A stretch of DNA of 46,700 bases from Paracoccus onchidii (GCF_028294535.1 NZ_JAQBIE010000029.1:1-46700); one strand, 5' to 3'; counted from the stretch's first letter, positions 1 through 8,089 are shown. The notes: generated by a model from the letters alone, not told the origin. A program made the numbers and translations.

Positions 1-129
1 GTGCGCCCGGATGAAGGCGTGCTTCATTGGGACCCTCGCGCGAAGTACGCCGTTGCTTTTTAGGATATCGCGCTCCTCGGTGACCCGAGCGAGTTCGCGC
101 TTCAGGCGCCGGTTCTCCGCCTCCTTGGC
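1..129 (-). mobile_element. IS3-family transposase remnant (end of OrfA, start of OrfB)
   Basis: On the minus strand the bases encode a charged coiled-coil segment ending in ENRRLKRELARVTEERDILK, typical of the OrfA C-terminus of IS3-family elements. A shifted frame then gives KATAYFARGSQ and a stop, the usual OrfA ending. The stop overlaps an ATG that begins MKHAFIRAH, the usual OrfB start. OrfA lacks its N-terminal part: a stop codon lies at 130-132, where similarity ends. OrfB runs off the window edge. The A-run at the frame change (CTAAAAAGC) seems two bases short, so OrfA is probably broken as well as truncated. The IS3 assignment rests on recalled family motifs, and the exact IS cannot be named. 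Confidence 0.75.
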
Positions 130-187
130 TCAAAGCAAGAGCGCAAAGCGTCTACAAATCCAGGGGAACCTCAGTCTGATGCAGATC

Positions 188-961
188 TTATTGCAGCAGC
201 TCCAATGCTATTGAATAGCTATCTTGCCCCTTTGAAGCCTGTAACTCGGATCGAGCGAGAAAGCTCTTCATCAAACCATCAATGCCCTCAGCTGAGGTTA
301 GCTCCAGGAAGGAGGAGGATCCCAAAAATCTTTCGGATGCATCGACAAACTCGTCGAGCTGCCTGTCTATCGGCAGATTTCCATAGTGTTTTCCGAAACC
401 AAATGCACCAGAGAAAACCTCTTTCAGCGGTGGATTCCCGAGAACCTCGTACCATAAGGTTCGATCGCTAGATTCTCGCCCGACCATCGCCTGCAACTCA
501 CGCATCGCATTCAGTGCCAAGCGCAAGTTTTCGTCACCTTCGCCTACCCGGTACTCATACTCGCGTTGGATATATTCTTTTGATACGCTATCTTGAATGT
601 TTGAAACATCGACGCTTCCGCCTTCAAAGTCAAATGCGCTCGCCAGTCGAAGGTACCGCGCGTCGCTCAGTCGGTTTACAAATGAATCATCATCATCGAG
701 ATCCGATTCTAGAACCTTTTGTATGAACGCCTTGCTGCCGATATCATCATCAAGCCCGAATGCGCGCAATGCAACATGCAATGTCTTATAATCTTTGACC
801 AGCTCAGCTGCGGTTTCAATATCCCCGATCCGCTCCCGAAACGTGTTCGTCGATCGCTGAACAACTGGATCCTGAGAAACCATTTCAATGTGGCGTGATG
901 CCTGATTTTGCAAAATTCGCCAGCCCTGAATGCCAGAGGCTCCGACAGAAATCGCACTCAT
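188..961 (-). CDS. DUF1217 flagellar-associated protein
   Basis: The 257-residue product is acidic and largely helical, with no signal peptide or membrane segment. It starts MSAISVGASGIQGW and contains repeated stretches such as VKDYKTLHVALRAFGLDDD and AMRELQAMVGRES, which I recognise as the DUF1217 family. This family is found almost only in flagellar clusters of Rhodobacterales and related alphaproteobacteria, and its biochemical role is unknown. The start codon overlaps the flbT stop by four bases (ATGA), so it is translationally coupled as the third gene of flaF-flbT-DUF1217. It is the last gene before the IS3 remnant, so genes once downstream may have been displaced. Confidence 0.75.
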   Translation of the reverse strand: MSAISVGASGIQGWRILQNQASRHIEMVSQDPVVQRSTNTFRERIGDIETAAELVKDYKTLHVALRAFGLDDDIGSKAFIQKVLESDLDDDDSFVNRLSDARYLRLASAFDFEGGSVDVSNIQDSVSKEYIQREYEYRVGEGDENLRLALNAMRELQAMVGRESSDRTLWYEVLGNPPLKEVFSGAFGFGKHYGNLPIDRQLDEFVDASERFLGSSSFLELTSAEGIDGLMKSFLARSELQASKGQDSYSIALELLQ

Positions 962-1371
962 GCTCTCTCCTGTTGGGCGATGGTGAGCAATCGGGCTTCA
1001 CGTGGCAACAATCCGCGCAACTGTCGCAGTGACTGATAGAACTCGGCGCGAAAAACATGCTCGGTGGCTTCATTCAGAATTCTGCGGCTGTCCTGATCAA
1101 AGAACACCTGACTTAAATTCTCTATCGCCAAGGAAAGCTGCCTGCCTCCTTCATTTCGGCCTGCATCACCAGATAGAATAAGTTGCGCGATGTAACACGC
1201 GCGGGCAACCGGGGTATTTGCCATATCTGGGTGAATTGCATCGCGCAGTCGCAATACATTCACATCCGGTGTGACAATCGCGATTTTTGACCGACGCTCA
1301 CCATTTTCTATGACGGCGCCATTGATCAAAACTCGTTCATGGGGGGCGAGTTTTAAAACCAAACCACTCAT
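958..1371 (-). CDS. flbT: FlbT, flagellin post-transcriptional regulator
   Basis: The 137-residue protein matches FlbT in length and pattern: an N-terminal LKLAPHERVLINGAVIENG segment followed by a helical C-terminal half. In Caulobacter FlbT binds the 5' untranslated region of flagellin mRNA and promotes its decay until the hook is finished; in other alphaproteobacteria it can activate flagellin synthesis instead. The gene overlaps the flaF stop by four bases and the downstream DUF1217 start by four bases, so the three genes form one tight operon directly behind flagellin. The flagellin leader in this window contains a small hairpin that could be its target, which is inference only. Confidence 0.88.
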   Translation of the reverse strand: MSGLVLKLAPHERVLINGAVIENGERRSKIAIVTPDVNVLRLRDAIHPDMANTPVARACYIAQLILSGDAGRNEGGRQLSLAIENLSQVFFDQDSRRILNEATEHVFRAEFYQSLRQLRGLLPREARLLTIAQQERA

Positions 1372-1733
1372 GCGTTTTGCTCTCCTCTCAACCCTTTCAG
1401 AACGGACATGTTAATATCGATCAGGATGTCCGAGCCAGCTTCACCGGAAAGAACCTTGTGGCCGTGGCGGATCGAAAACGCCGCCAATGACAACAAACCC
1501 GACTTGACATCATCTGGCAGTCGATTCCCAGGATCTGCGAGGTCGGTCGCGAACAACGTCCATAGCTCATTATTCTTGTGAACGGCCATAATCGCCTCTG
1601 CAGATCGACCCTCGCGATCGGCCTGGCGCAACAGTCGCGTGACACGAGAAATCACATCATATTCTGCGCTACGCTCGGTACGGATAATAGCTTCGCCATA
1701 TCCGGTTGTTGACAAAGGAGTTACCGCGTTCAC
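1368..1733 (-). CDS. flaF: FlaF, flagellin assembly regulator
   Basis: The 121-residue protein contains the FlaF pattern: TERSAEYDVISRVTRLLRQA early, then NELWTLFATDLADPGNRLP in the middle, and a helical C-terminus. FlaF is known in alphaproteobacteria as a positive factor for flagellin synthesis or secretion that works together with FlbT. The gene begins 64 bases after the flagellin stop, behind a strong terminator hairpin, so it is expressed either by readthrough or from a promoter I could not identify. Its stop overlaps the flbT start. Confidence 0.87.
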   Translation of the reverse strand: MNAVTPLSTTGYGEAIIRTERSAEYDVISRVTRLLRQADREGRSAEAIMAVHKNNELWTLFATDLADPGNRLPDDVKSGLLSLAAFSIRHGHKVLSGEAGSDILIDINMSVLKGLRGEQNA

Positions 1734-1760
1734 TGCTTATGACCTCGATTATCCGTGAAG

Positions 1761-1788
1761 AGAAAATCGGGGCGCCGTCAGGCGCCCC
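1761..1788 (-). terminator. Rho-independent terminator after flagellin
   Basis: An 8-bp perfect stem, GGGGCGCC and GGCGCCCC around a four-base loop (1769-1788), is followed on the minus strand by GATTTTCT. It lies between the flagellin stop and the flaF start. It should end most flagellin transcripts and so lower flaF/flbT expression relative to flagellin. Confidence 0.8.
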
Positions 1789-1797
1789 CATGGATCG

Positions 1798-2640
1798 TTA
1801 GCGGAACAGAGCCATGATCGAAGAAGGTGCCTGATTGGCAATGGACAGCGCCTGGATGCCAAGCTGTTGCTGCGTCTGCAACGCCTGCAGGCGTGCCGAA
1901 GCCTCTTCCATATCGGCATCGACAAGCGAACCAATGCCTGAATCGAGCGAGTCTGCCAGTTTCCCGACAAAATTTGCCTGATCCGCAATACGTTTGCCCG
2001 ACGAACCGAGCGCCGCCGCACCATTCACAGCAACCTCGATCAACGCCTCGAGGTCGCCAACGGCAGTCTGGGCAGATGCACGGTCAGTGATCGCCGTCAG
2101 CGTACCACCGACGATATTGGCTTCAAAGTCGACCGAAGCGACCGCAATGGTTCCCGGGGTCGTTGCTGCCGCGCCAACCTGGCGATCCAGCGAAGCCAGA
2201 ACCGTAAAGGTCGCACCACCGTCAACGCCGTTGGTGCTGAGCAAGTTGACCCCATTCATCTGCGTGCCCGACACGATCGACGTGATCTGAGCCATCTTCG
2301 CAGTGATATCGGTCTGAACCTTGTCATAGTCAAAGCCGTCCGTTCCTGCATTCAGAGCGAGATTCTTCATCTCTTTCAGCAGATCAGTGACTTGTTCAGC
2401 GCCCGTACGCGCAGTTGCCACGGTCGCCTCTGCCACGTTCAACCCGCTTTGCATCGTCTTGAACGCAGCCTGATCGGTTTCCATCACCTTCGAAATCGCC
2501 CAGATTGCGGCATTGTCTTTGGCATTGGAGATCGACTTACCAGTCGAGATTTCCGACTGGGCCTTGTTAAGATCGGTGTTGATCGACTTGAGCGTCTGCA
2601 GCGCGACCATTGCGCCATTGTTGGTCAGAATGCTGGACAT
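1798..2640 (-). CDS. fliC: Flagellin
   Basis: This 280-residue protein is the filament subunit, exported by the flagellar type III system and polymerised outside the cell. The conserved N-terminal D0/D1 region (MSSILTNNGAMVALQTLKSI, then LNKAQSEISTGKSISNAKDN) and the conserved C-terminal D0 region (ending ALSIANQAPSSIMALFR) are both intact. The middle (about residues 140-195) is short, as usual for alphaproteobacterial flagellins. A strong ribosome-binding site (AGGAGGACAAC) precedes the ATG. The gene has its own leader and terminator, and flaF and flbT follow it. Only one flagellin gene is present in this window. Confidence 0.96.
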   Translation of the reverse strand: MSSILTNNGAMVALQTLKSINTDLNKAQSEISTGKSISNAKDNAAIWAISKVMETDQAAFKTMQSGLNVAEATVATARTGAEQVTDLLKEMKNLALNAGTDGFDYDKVQTDITAKMAQITSIVSGTQMNGVNLLSTNGVDGGATFTVLASLDRQVGAAATTPGTIAVASVDFEANIVGGTLTAITDRASAQTAVGDLEALIEVAVNGAAALGSSGKRIADQANFVGKLADSLDSGIGSLVDADMEEASARLQALQTQQQLGIQALSIANQAPSSIMALFR

Positions 2641-2658
2641 GTTGTCCTCCTAGGATGG

Positions 2659-2671
2659 GGTGCTTTGCACC
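2659..2671 (-). promoter_or_regulatory. Small hairpin in flagellin 5' leader
   Basis: The leader of flagellin contains GGTGC AAA GCACC, a perfect 5-bp stem with a 3-base loop, ending about 19 bases before the ATG and close to the ribosome-binding site. It could be a contact site for FlbT, which acts on flagellin leaders in Caulobacter. That link is inference and the stem is short. Confidence 0.3.
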
Positions 2672-2703
2672 TGCGATTGAGACAATGGGCCTTCTGACCT
2701 TTT

Positions 2704-2729
2704 TCAGCGGCTAACCCGCAACGCATTTA
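2704..2729 (-). promoter_or_regulatory. Possible FliA (sigma-28) promoter of flagellin
   Basis: On the minus strand TAAATGCG and GCCGCTGA are separated by 10 bases. This resembles the flagellar sigma-28 pattern TAAA...N11...GCCGATAA: the -35 core matches at four bases, the -10 block at six of eight, and the spacing is one base short. It lies about 64 bases upstream of the flagellin ATG. It is the best candidate seen in the 179-base gap, but the call is weak. Confidence 0.35.
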
Positions 2730-2819
2730 TTCTGATGCGCCCCACCTTTTTACCGGTGGTCCATTTACAAATAGTGAATTCGCCCTTTCTTCTCAAACGC
2801 GCTTCAATGCAAATTTTAT

Positions 2820-3134
2820 TCAATATCTCTTGGCTGCATCGAGCGTGTTCGTTGATACCCGTCGTTTCCCCAACCCGTCATAGGTCTGCAAAATTCGCAC
2901 GGATTGCACAGCAACCCTTACATCCTCGACGCCCTTCTTGGCCCCTCGCAATGATGCCTCCGCCAGATCCAGCAACTCTGAAATCTGGCGGCGCGTCTGT
3001 TCGCGGTCGCAAGCATCGGGCGTCGCATCAGCCAACCGTGCTGAAATTTTCTCTATTGTCTTCAATGCGACATCATGATCCGCCGACAAAATTGCAGCCT
3101 TCGATTTCGCAAGATCACGAGATAGATCACTCAT
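2820..3134 (-). CDS. Small helical FlgN-like flagellar protein
   Basis: This is a 104-residue, all-helical, charged protein with no signal peptide or membrane segment. I do not recognise a definite family. Its size, the heptad-like helices (such as ALKTIEKISARLADATPD and LLDLAEASLRGAKKGVEDVR) and its position suggest a FlgN-type chaperone for hook-filament junction proteins, but this is inference. The start overlaps the end of the upstream rod-binding protein gene by eight bases, so the two are translationally coupled. A further 179 bases separate it from flagellin. Confidence 0.5.
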   Translation of the reverse strand: MSDLSRDLAKSKAAILSADHDVALKTIEKISARLADATPDACDREQTRRQISELLDLAEASLRGAKKGVEDVRVAVQSVRILQTYDGLGKRRVSTNTLDAAKRY

Positions 3135-3372
3135 GGTGCCCCCCTGGGGTCAAGCCCAAACCAAGATCCAACTTTTCGGCCATCATCGACGCATACTCCC
3201 TATTCAGAAAACTTGAGAACTGCCCCTCTCCGGCACCGCCCGAGAAGGCACCTTCCGACGGACCGGGCCCACAGTACTTCAGCATTTCTTCAAGAAAAGC
3301 TTCCTCCAAACGGTTCCCTACCGAGGAGCGCGCATGACTTGAAACAACAGGAAAAACCTGAACGACATCCAT
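3127..3372 (-). CDS. Rod-binding protein (FlgJ N-terminal / CheL-like)
   Basis: The 81-residue protein has the short FlgJ/CheL rod-binding layout: a segment around LEEAFLEEMLKYCGPGPSEG followed by a Gly-rich turn and a second helix with REYASMMAEKLDLGLGL. In enterobacteria the matching domain is the N-terminal half of FlgJ and caps the growing rod. In Rhodobacterales it usually stands alone without the muramidase half, as here. A good ribosome-binding site (GGAGGGA) precedes the ATG. It is the first gene of a two-gene unit and diverges from fliK. Confidence 0.72.
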   Translation of the reverse strand: MDVVQVFPVVSSHARSSVGNRLEEAFLEEMLKYCGPGPSEGAFSGGAGEGQFSSFLNREYASMMAEKLDLGLGLTPGGHHE

Positions 3373-3428
3373 CTCATTCCCTCCACGAAATCAATACTTG
3401 GTCGAATTTAAGTCATTCGGGTAAATAA

Positions 3429-4541
3429 TTGGTAATCAGTTTGGTCCATAAGCATGAAAAACAGTGGGCCGATCTGATGAATGGTGAACAGCTTGTAAAT
3501 ATTCTCTCGGCGTCACCAAAGGGGGGCGACAGGACACCGGCAATCGTCCTGCCGGTGGACCCGACTGATACTGCGCCCGCAGATACTGCGCCGGTTGATA
3601 CCGGGTTTGAGCGGCTGTGGGCCTCTGACGTCGTTCAGCACGAGCCTGCGAAATCCGACCCGAAGCTCGCGCCTCATCGGGCGAACGATACCGCCGACCA
3701 TTTGGCAGATGAGGACGTCTTGGATCTCGACCAGGCCGATACTCATCCTGAACCCTTGATTCTCATTCTCGAGCGCATGACCGGCGTGACCGCTTCGGTT
3801 CCTGAAATGAAGCGGTCTCTGCCTGTCGAAGCGACACCGACCGCAAACAAGAGCGCCGATTCGCGATTGCCGAGTATAGATCCGGATGTCTCCGAAGGCT
3901 CCGACGGTGTCGAGCTGCCTGAGGGTGACGCGAAACGGTTGACCGGCAAGACGGCAAATTCCGAGATGCCGGCCACCAGATCCCTGCCCCCAGAAACCCA
4001 TCCTGCAAAGGCAGCTACGGCGCCCGCCGAGCTTGCATCAGACCACGATCCGGGTGCATCCCCGCAACCGTCGGAACATCTTCAAACCCTTGCCATGAAG
4101 GAACAAACACACGCGTTGCCGACACTGCCACAAGTAACCTCGGTTCATCAGACCAGGCCCGTAATGCGTCAAATCACGGATGCCATCGTCACGACCTTTG
4201 AAGATCAGGTCGAAATCACGCTTTCTCCCGAAGAACTGGGTCGCATCCGCATGACTGTCATGGGCAATGATCGTACGCCCAACATCGCCATCTGGGTTGA
4301 ACGCCCGGAAGTCATGAACTTGATTCGACGCAACGCGGCCACCCTGCAGGAACAATTCGCTGAGGCAGGCTTTGACGGTGCGACATTCGAATTCCACGAT
4401 GAGCCACCTTCGCATCCGGACAGCCAAAAGCACCGAGGCAGCAGGGATTCCGTCGTTTCCGTCGCCCCGCCTTCATCACAGGCGAATCCAACGGCGACAG
4501 GACGCGTATTTATCGATGGTCGCATCGATATTCGATTGTAA
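3429..4541 (+). CDS. fliK: Flagellar hook-length control protein FliK
   Basis: The 370-residue product has a long, low-complexity, Pro/Thr/Ala/Asp-rich N-terminal two thirds and a conserved C-terminal domain (about residues 240-330: ITDAIVTTFEDQVEITLSPE, LGRIRMTV, ATLQEQFAEAGF). This is the FliK hook-length domain that switches export from hook to filament subunits. The N-terminal part acts as the molecular ruler and diverges fast. The open frame begins with TTG; an ATG at 3477, 16 codons later, is equally possible, and neither has a strong ribosome-binding site. flgD follows after 14 bases, a usual pairing. Confidence 0.85.
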   Translation: MVISLVHKHEKQWADLMNGEQLVNILSASPKGGDRTPAIVLPVDPTDTAPADTAPVDTGFERLWASDVVQHEPAKSDPKLAPHRANDTADHLADEDVLDLDQADTHPEPLILILERMTGVTASVPEMKRSLPVEATPTANKSADSRLPSIDPDVSEGSDGVELPEGDAKRLTGKTANSEMPATRSLPPETHPAKAATAPAELASDHDPGASPQPSEHLQTLAMKEQTHALPTLPQVTSVHQTRPVMRQITDAIVTTFEDQVEITLSPEELGRIRMTVMGNDRTPNIAIWVERPEVMNLIRRNAATLQEQFAEAGFDGATFEFHDEPPSHPDSQKHRGSRDSVVSVAPPSSQANPTATGRVFIDGRIDIRL

Positions 4542-4555
4542 AAGGGGTAAATCAC

Positions 4556-5212
4556 ATGATCCAGGCAATTGGCACATCATCCTCGGCCGCCGTGACATCC
4601 ACCGGCACCGCGACCTCTGCGGCCGGTGCGGCGGATTTTGACACATTCCTGCATATGCTGACGGCACAGTTGAAGAATCAGGATCCCCTGAACCCGATGG
4701 AGGGCACCGAATTCGCCGTTCAGCTTGCCACGTTCTCCGGGGTCGAACAGCAAACCAGAACCAACCAGTTGCTCGAACAAATGGTTTCTCAATCAGGGGC
4801 CGGGCTTGGCCAGTTGGCAGAGTGGATCGGCAAAGAAGCCCGCACCACACAACCGATCTGGTTCGGAGATACGCCGCTGACATTGGATATCGCGCCGGAT
4901 CCCGCAGCAGACAGCGTTCAACTGATTGCCCGGGACCGAACCGGACGCGAATTGACACGCGAGGAAATCGGACCGGGGGCCGGGCAAATCGAATGGTATG
5001 GCAAGGACGGCACTGGCGAACGACTGCCCGAAGGGCAATACAGCTTTGAAATTCTCAGCATTCGAAATGGCCAAACCCTTCGTCACGATCAGGTCGGCGC
5101 ATATGGCCGGATCGTCGAAGCACAGCTTGGCAATTCTGGAACCGAGGTGATTTTCGAAGGCGGATCAACCGCCCGGCCCGACGATATTACCGCTTTGCGT
5201 GACGGCGGTTGA
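4556..5212 (+). CDS. flgD: Flagellar hook assembly scaffold FlgD
   Basis: The 218-residue protein carries the FlgD N-terminal signature (FDTFLHMLTAQLKNQDPLNP, then EFAVQLATFSGVEQQ). A linker and a C-terminal beta domain with a FlgD-Ig-like stretch (LPEGQYSFEILSIRNGQ) follow. FlgD is exported and caps the growing hook, and it is left out of the final structure. The start has a good AGGGG ribosome-binding site. Together with fliK it forms a two-gene plus-strand unit; the next gene, rpe, is unrelated, so the flagellar block ends here. Confidence 0.93.
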   Translation: MIQAIGTSSSAAVTSTGTATSAAGAADFDTFLHMLTAQLKNQDPLNPMEGTEFAVQLATFSGVEQQTRTNQLLEQMVSQSGAGLGQLAEWIGKEARTTQPIWFGDTPLTLDIAPDPAADSVQLIARDRTGRELTREEIGPGAGQIEWYGKDGTGERLPEGQYSFEILSIRNGQTLRHDQVGAYGRIVEAQLGNSGTEVIFEGGSTARPDDITALRDGG

Positions 5213-5303
5213 TGCACCCGGGCGCGTGCGGTCTTGACGCAGCCCGTGCAACGGGGCAGGCCATTGCAGGCTAGGCCGCTACGTGACCACAGGGGAAACC
5301 GCC

Positions 5304-5993
5304 ATGACATTCGACCGAGAAACCAAGATCGCGCCTTCGATCCTTTCCGCCGATTTCGCCGATTTCGGCCGCGAAATTCAGGCTATCGAGGCCCAGGGGG
5401 CGGATTGGGTGCATATTGATGTGATGGATGGACATTTTGTACCGAACCTGACCTTCGGCCCCCCGGCCGTCAAAGCGTTTCGCCCCCATGTCAAAACCTT
5501 CATGGACGTGCATCTGATGATCGCCCCCGTGGACCCCTATATCGAAGCCTATGCCGAGGCGGGCGCAGACATGATTACCGCCCATGTCGAGGCAGGCCCA
5601 CACCCTCACCGCACGCTGCAGGCCATTCGCGCGACCGGCAAGAAGGCCGGAATCGCGCTGAACCCCGGCACCCCTCTGGAGGCGGTCGAATATCTGCTGG
5701 ACCTATGCGACATGGTTCTTGTCATGACCGTGAATCCCGGTTTCGGCGGCCAGAAATTCATTCACAGTCAGGTAGACAAGATCGCACGCTTGCGCGGCAT
5801 GATCGGCGATCGTCCGATTCATATCCAGGTCGATGGCGGCGTGGACCCGCGCACCGCCCCCCTGGTGGCGAAGGCAGGGGCCGACGTGCTGGTTGCGGGT
5901 TCGGCAGTATTCAAGGGCGGTTCAGTCGATGCCCCGCAGGTCTATGGCGAAAACATGTCCGCGTTGCGCGAGGCGATCCTGGCACAAAGCTGA
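5304..5993 (+). CDS. rpe: Ribulose-phosphate 3-epimerase
   Basis: This 229-residue TIM-barrel enzyme interconverts ribulose 5-phosphate and xylulose 5-phosphate in the pentose phosphate pathway (and in the Calvin cycle where present). Family motifs are all visible: [47 protein letters not shown] and QVDGGV, including the metal-binding His and Asp residues. I chose the ATG at 5304 because AGGGGAA sits eight bases before it; the frame is open upstream to a GTG at 5283. Length is normal for the family. Confidence 0.96.
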   Translation: MTFDRETKIAPSILSADFADFGREIQAIEAQGADWVHIDVMDGHFVPNLTFGPPAVKAFRPHVKTFMDVHLMIAPVDPYIEAYAEAGADMITAHVEAGPHPHRTLQAIRATGKKAGIALNPGTPLEAVEYLLDLCDMVLVMTVNPGFGGQKFIHSQVDKIARLRGMIGDRPIHIQVDGGVDPRTAPLVAKAGADVLVAGSAVFKGGSVDAPQVYGENMSALREAILAQS

Positions 5994-6062
5994 TTCGACA
6001 AAGACCGGCTTGTCGCGGCAAGCAATATCGCAAGACATTCGAACCAACAGGAGCAGAACGAC

Positions 6063-6842
6063 ATGGATCTGGGGATCGCGGGAAAACGAGGGCTTGTCTG
6101 CGCGGCATCAAAAGGGCTGGGCCGCGGCTGTGCCGAGGCACTGGCCGAAGCTGGTGTCGACCTTGTGATAAACAGCCGCACTGAAGCGGACATCACCCGG
6201 ACTGCGCAAGAGATTTCGCAGAAATACGGTGTATCCGTAACGCCCGTCGCCGCCGATATCACCAGTGACGAAGGACGCGCCAAGGTCTTGTCCGCGGCTG
6301 GTAAGATCGACATCCTTGTCACGAATGCCGGCGGACCACCGCCGGGAATCTGGACCGATTGGAATCGCGAAGATTTCATCAAGGCGATCGATGCAAACAT
6401 GCTGTCTGCCGTCGCCCTGATGCAGGCGCTTGTGCCCGGAATGATCGATCGGGGCTGGGGGCGCGTGGTGAACATCACGTCGCAATCCGTTCGCTCTCCC
6501 ATTCCCGAACTGGGGCTTTCCAATACGGCGCGGGCAGGTCTGACCGGCTTTGTCGCCGGCATGGCGCGACAGGTTGCGGGTCACGGCGTCTGCGTCAACA
6601 ATATCCTGCCCGGCATTCACGCGACAGACCGCGCCGACAACCTCGACAATGCAATTGCACAGAAAAGCGGGCTCGATATCGAGGATGTTCGCCGAAATCG
6701 CAAAAGCGGGGTTCCCGCCAATGCCTATGGCCAGCCCGAGGATTTTGGCGCGACCTGTGCATTCCTGTGCAGCCAGCACGCGCGTTTCATCATCGGCCAA
6801 AACATCCTGCTGGATGGCGGCGCGTTGAATGTAACCATCTGA
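6063..6842 (+). CDS. SDR-fold protein lacking the classical Tyr/Lys pair
   Basis: The 259-residue protein has the Rossmann fold of short-chain dehydrogenases: an N-terminal glycine-rich turn (AASKGLG, residues 14-20), NAGG at 88-91, and Ser140 in VNITSQS. Where classical members have Tyr-x3-Lys, this one reads GLSNTARAGL (151-160), with Leu152 in place of Tyr and Ala156 in place of Lys. The C-terminus (GQNILLDGGALNVTI) is normal. It may be a 3-oxoacyl-ACP-reductase-like homologue with altered chemistry or only a binding role. The substrate is unknown. AGGAG precedes the ATG. It lies between rpe and an ABC ATPase gene, with gaps of about 70 bases on each side. Confidence 0.85.
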   Translation: MDLGIAGKRGLVCAASKGLGRGCAEALAEAGVDLVINSRTEADITRTAQEISQKYGVSVTPVAADITSDEGRAKVLSAAGKIDILVTNAGGPPPGIWTDWNREDFIKAIDANMLSAVALMQALVPGMIDRGWGRVVNITSQSVRSPIPELGLSNTARAGLTGFVAGMARQVAGHGVCVNNILPGIHATDRADNLDNAIAQKSGLDIEDVRRNRKSGVPANAYGQPEDFGATCAFLCSQHARFIIGQNILLDGGALNVTI

Positions 6843-6860
6843 CACTTGCTTGCGACCCGC

Positions 6861-6882
6861 GCCCGCCCCTGCTAGGGCGGGC
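6861..6882. repeat. Inverted repeat between SDR and ABC genes
   Basis: GCCCGCCC and GGGCGGGC form a perfect 8-bp stem around a six-base loop in the 68-base gap. No T-run follows on either strand, so it is not a standard terminator. It may act as a Rho-dependent stop or protect the 3' end. Confidence 0.45.
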
Positions 6883-6910
6883 CAGATCTTGGAACAGGAA
6901 CGGCCAACTC

Positions 6911-7990
6911 GTGACTGAATCGCCGCGATTGCAGGTTCGGAATCTGATCCGTGCTTTCGACGGGCAACGGGTCGTCAATGATGTGTCCTTCGCCGTGTCA
7001 GCTGGCGAAGTGGCCTGCCTGTTGGGGCCGTCCGGTTGCGGCAAGTCGACGACGCTGCGCATTGTGGCCGGGGTCGACATGCAAGATAGCGGCAGCATTC
7101 ATGTTGATGGTAATCTGATCTGCGACACGCATTTTCGCATCCCGCCCGAGCGGCGCGCGATCGGCCTGATGTTTCAGGACTTCGCGCTTTTTCCGCATTT
7201 GCCGGTATCAGAAAATGTCGCCTTCGGGCTGAAAGGTGGCTTTGTCGCCAATCGCGCACGTGTCGCCGCACTGCTTGAGCGGGTGCAGATGTCACGTCAC
7301 ATCGACAGCTACCCCCACGAGCTTTCGGGCGGTGAACAACAGCGGATCGCACTGGCCCGGGCCTTGGCGCCACGGCCGCGCGTGTTGTTGATGGATGAAC
7401 CGTTCAGCGGCCTTGACGAACGGCTGCGCGACGGTATCCGCGATGATACGCTGGCCCTGTTGAAAGACGAAGGAACCGCGGTTCTTCTGGTCACGCACGA
7501 ACCCCACGAGGCCATGCGGATGGCCGACCAGATCTTGCTGATGCGCAATGGATCAATTGTCCAACAGGGTGCGCCCTACAATCTTTACAACGCACCGGCC
7601 GATCGGATGGCTGCCGCATTCTTCAGTGACATCAATGTCTTGACGGGCCGCGTTCACGGCGCCTTGACCCAGACACCTTTCGGTCAGTTCCTGACACCGG
7701 GCATGGAAGACGGAAGCGAGGTCGAGATCGTCATCCGGCCACAGCATCTCAAGATCGATTTTGACCGTGCCGGACAAGGGCCCGCGCCCACGGCTGAAAA
7801 CGGCACCGCAGCCTTGGCGCGTGTGACCCGCGCCCGCTACCTGGGTCGCGAATCACTTGTCGAGTTTTCGACCGATCAGGGCGGCATCGCTCTGAATGCG
7901 ACGGTGCCGGGTGTGTTTCTACCCCCCGCAGGCACACCGATGTGGCTGATGCTGCGCCGCGATCGGGTCTTTGTCTTTCCCAGAACCTGA
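6911..7990 (+). CDS. ABC transporter ATP-binding protein (FbpC/PotA-like)
   Basis: This 359-residue ATPase has Walker A LLGPSGCGKSTTLR, a Q-loop in GLMFQDFALFPHLPVSENVAFGL, the signature LSGGEQQRIALARAL, Walker B VLLMDEPFSGLD and the switch His in LLVTHEP. A C-terminal TOBE-like beta domain (about residues 240-359) follows. That layout is typical of importers for ferric iron, polyamines, thiamine or sulfate. No permease or binding-protein gene is beside it, so the substrate cannot be inferred and it probably works with subunits encoded elsewhere. The GTG start was chosen because the frame upstream overlaps the SDR gene and similarity begins just after it; the ribosome-binding site is weak (AGGAAC). 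Confidence 0.88.
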   Translation: MTESPRLQVRNLIRAFDGQRVVNDVSFAVSAGEVACLLGPSGCGKSTTLRIVAGVDMQDSGSIHVDGNLICDTHFRIPPERRAIGLMFQDFALFPHLPVSENVAFGLKGGFVANRARVAALLERVQMSRHIDSYPHELSGGEQQRIALARALAPRPRVLLMDEPFSGLDERLRDGIRDDTLALLKDEGTAVLLVTHEPHEAMRMADQILLMRNGSIVQQGAPYNLYNAPADRMAAAFFSDINVLTGRVHGALTQTPFGQFLTPGMEDGSEVEIVIRPQHLKIDFDRAGQGPAPTAENGTAALARVTRARYLGRESLVEFSTDQGGIALNATVPGVFLPPAGTPMWLMLRRDRVFVFPRT

Positions 7991-8089
7991 GACCGGTGGC
8001 GCGCACACCTCCCGATTGCGACCTTCTGGCCGACATCTACGACAAAAGGCTTGCGCCATCGTCGCCACGCAGATAGCTGTGAGCAAGGA

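Noticed and set aside
6861..6882. Rho-independent terminator after the SDR gene
   Set aside because: The 8-bp stem is real, but no T-run follows on either strand, so it is listed only as an inverted repeat.
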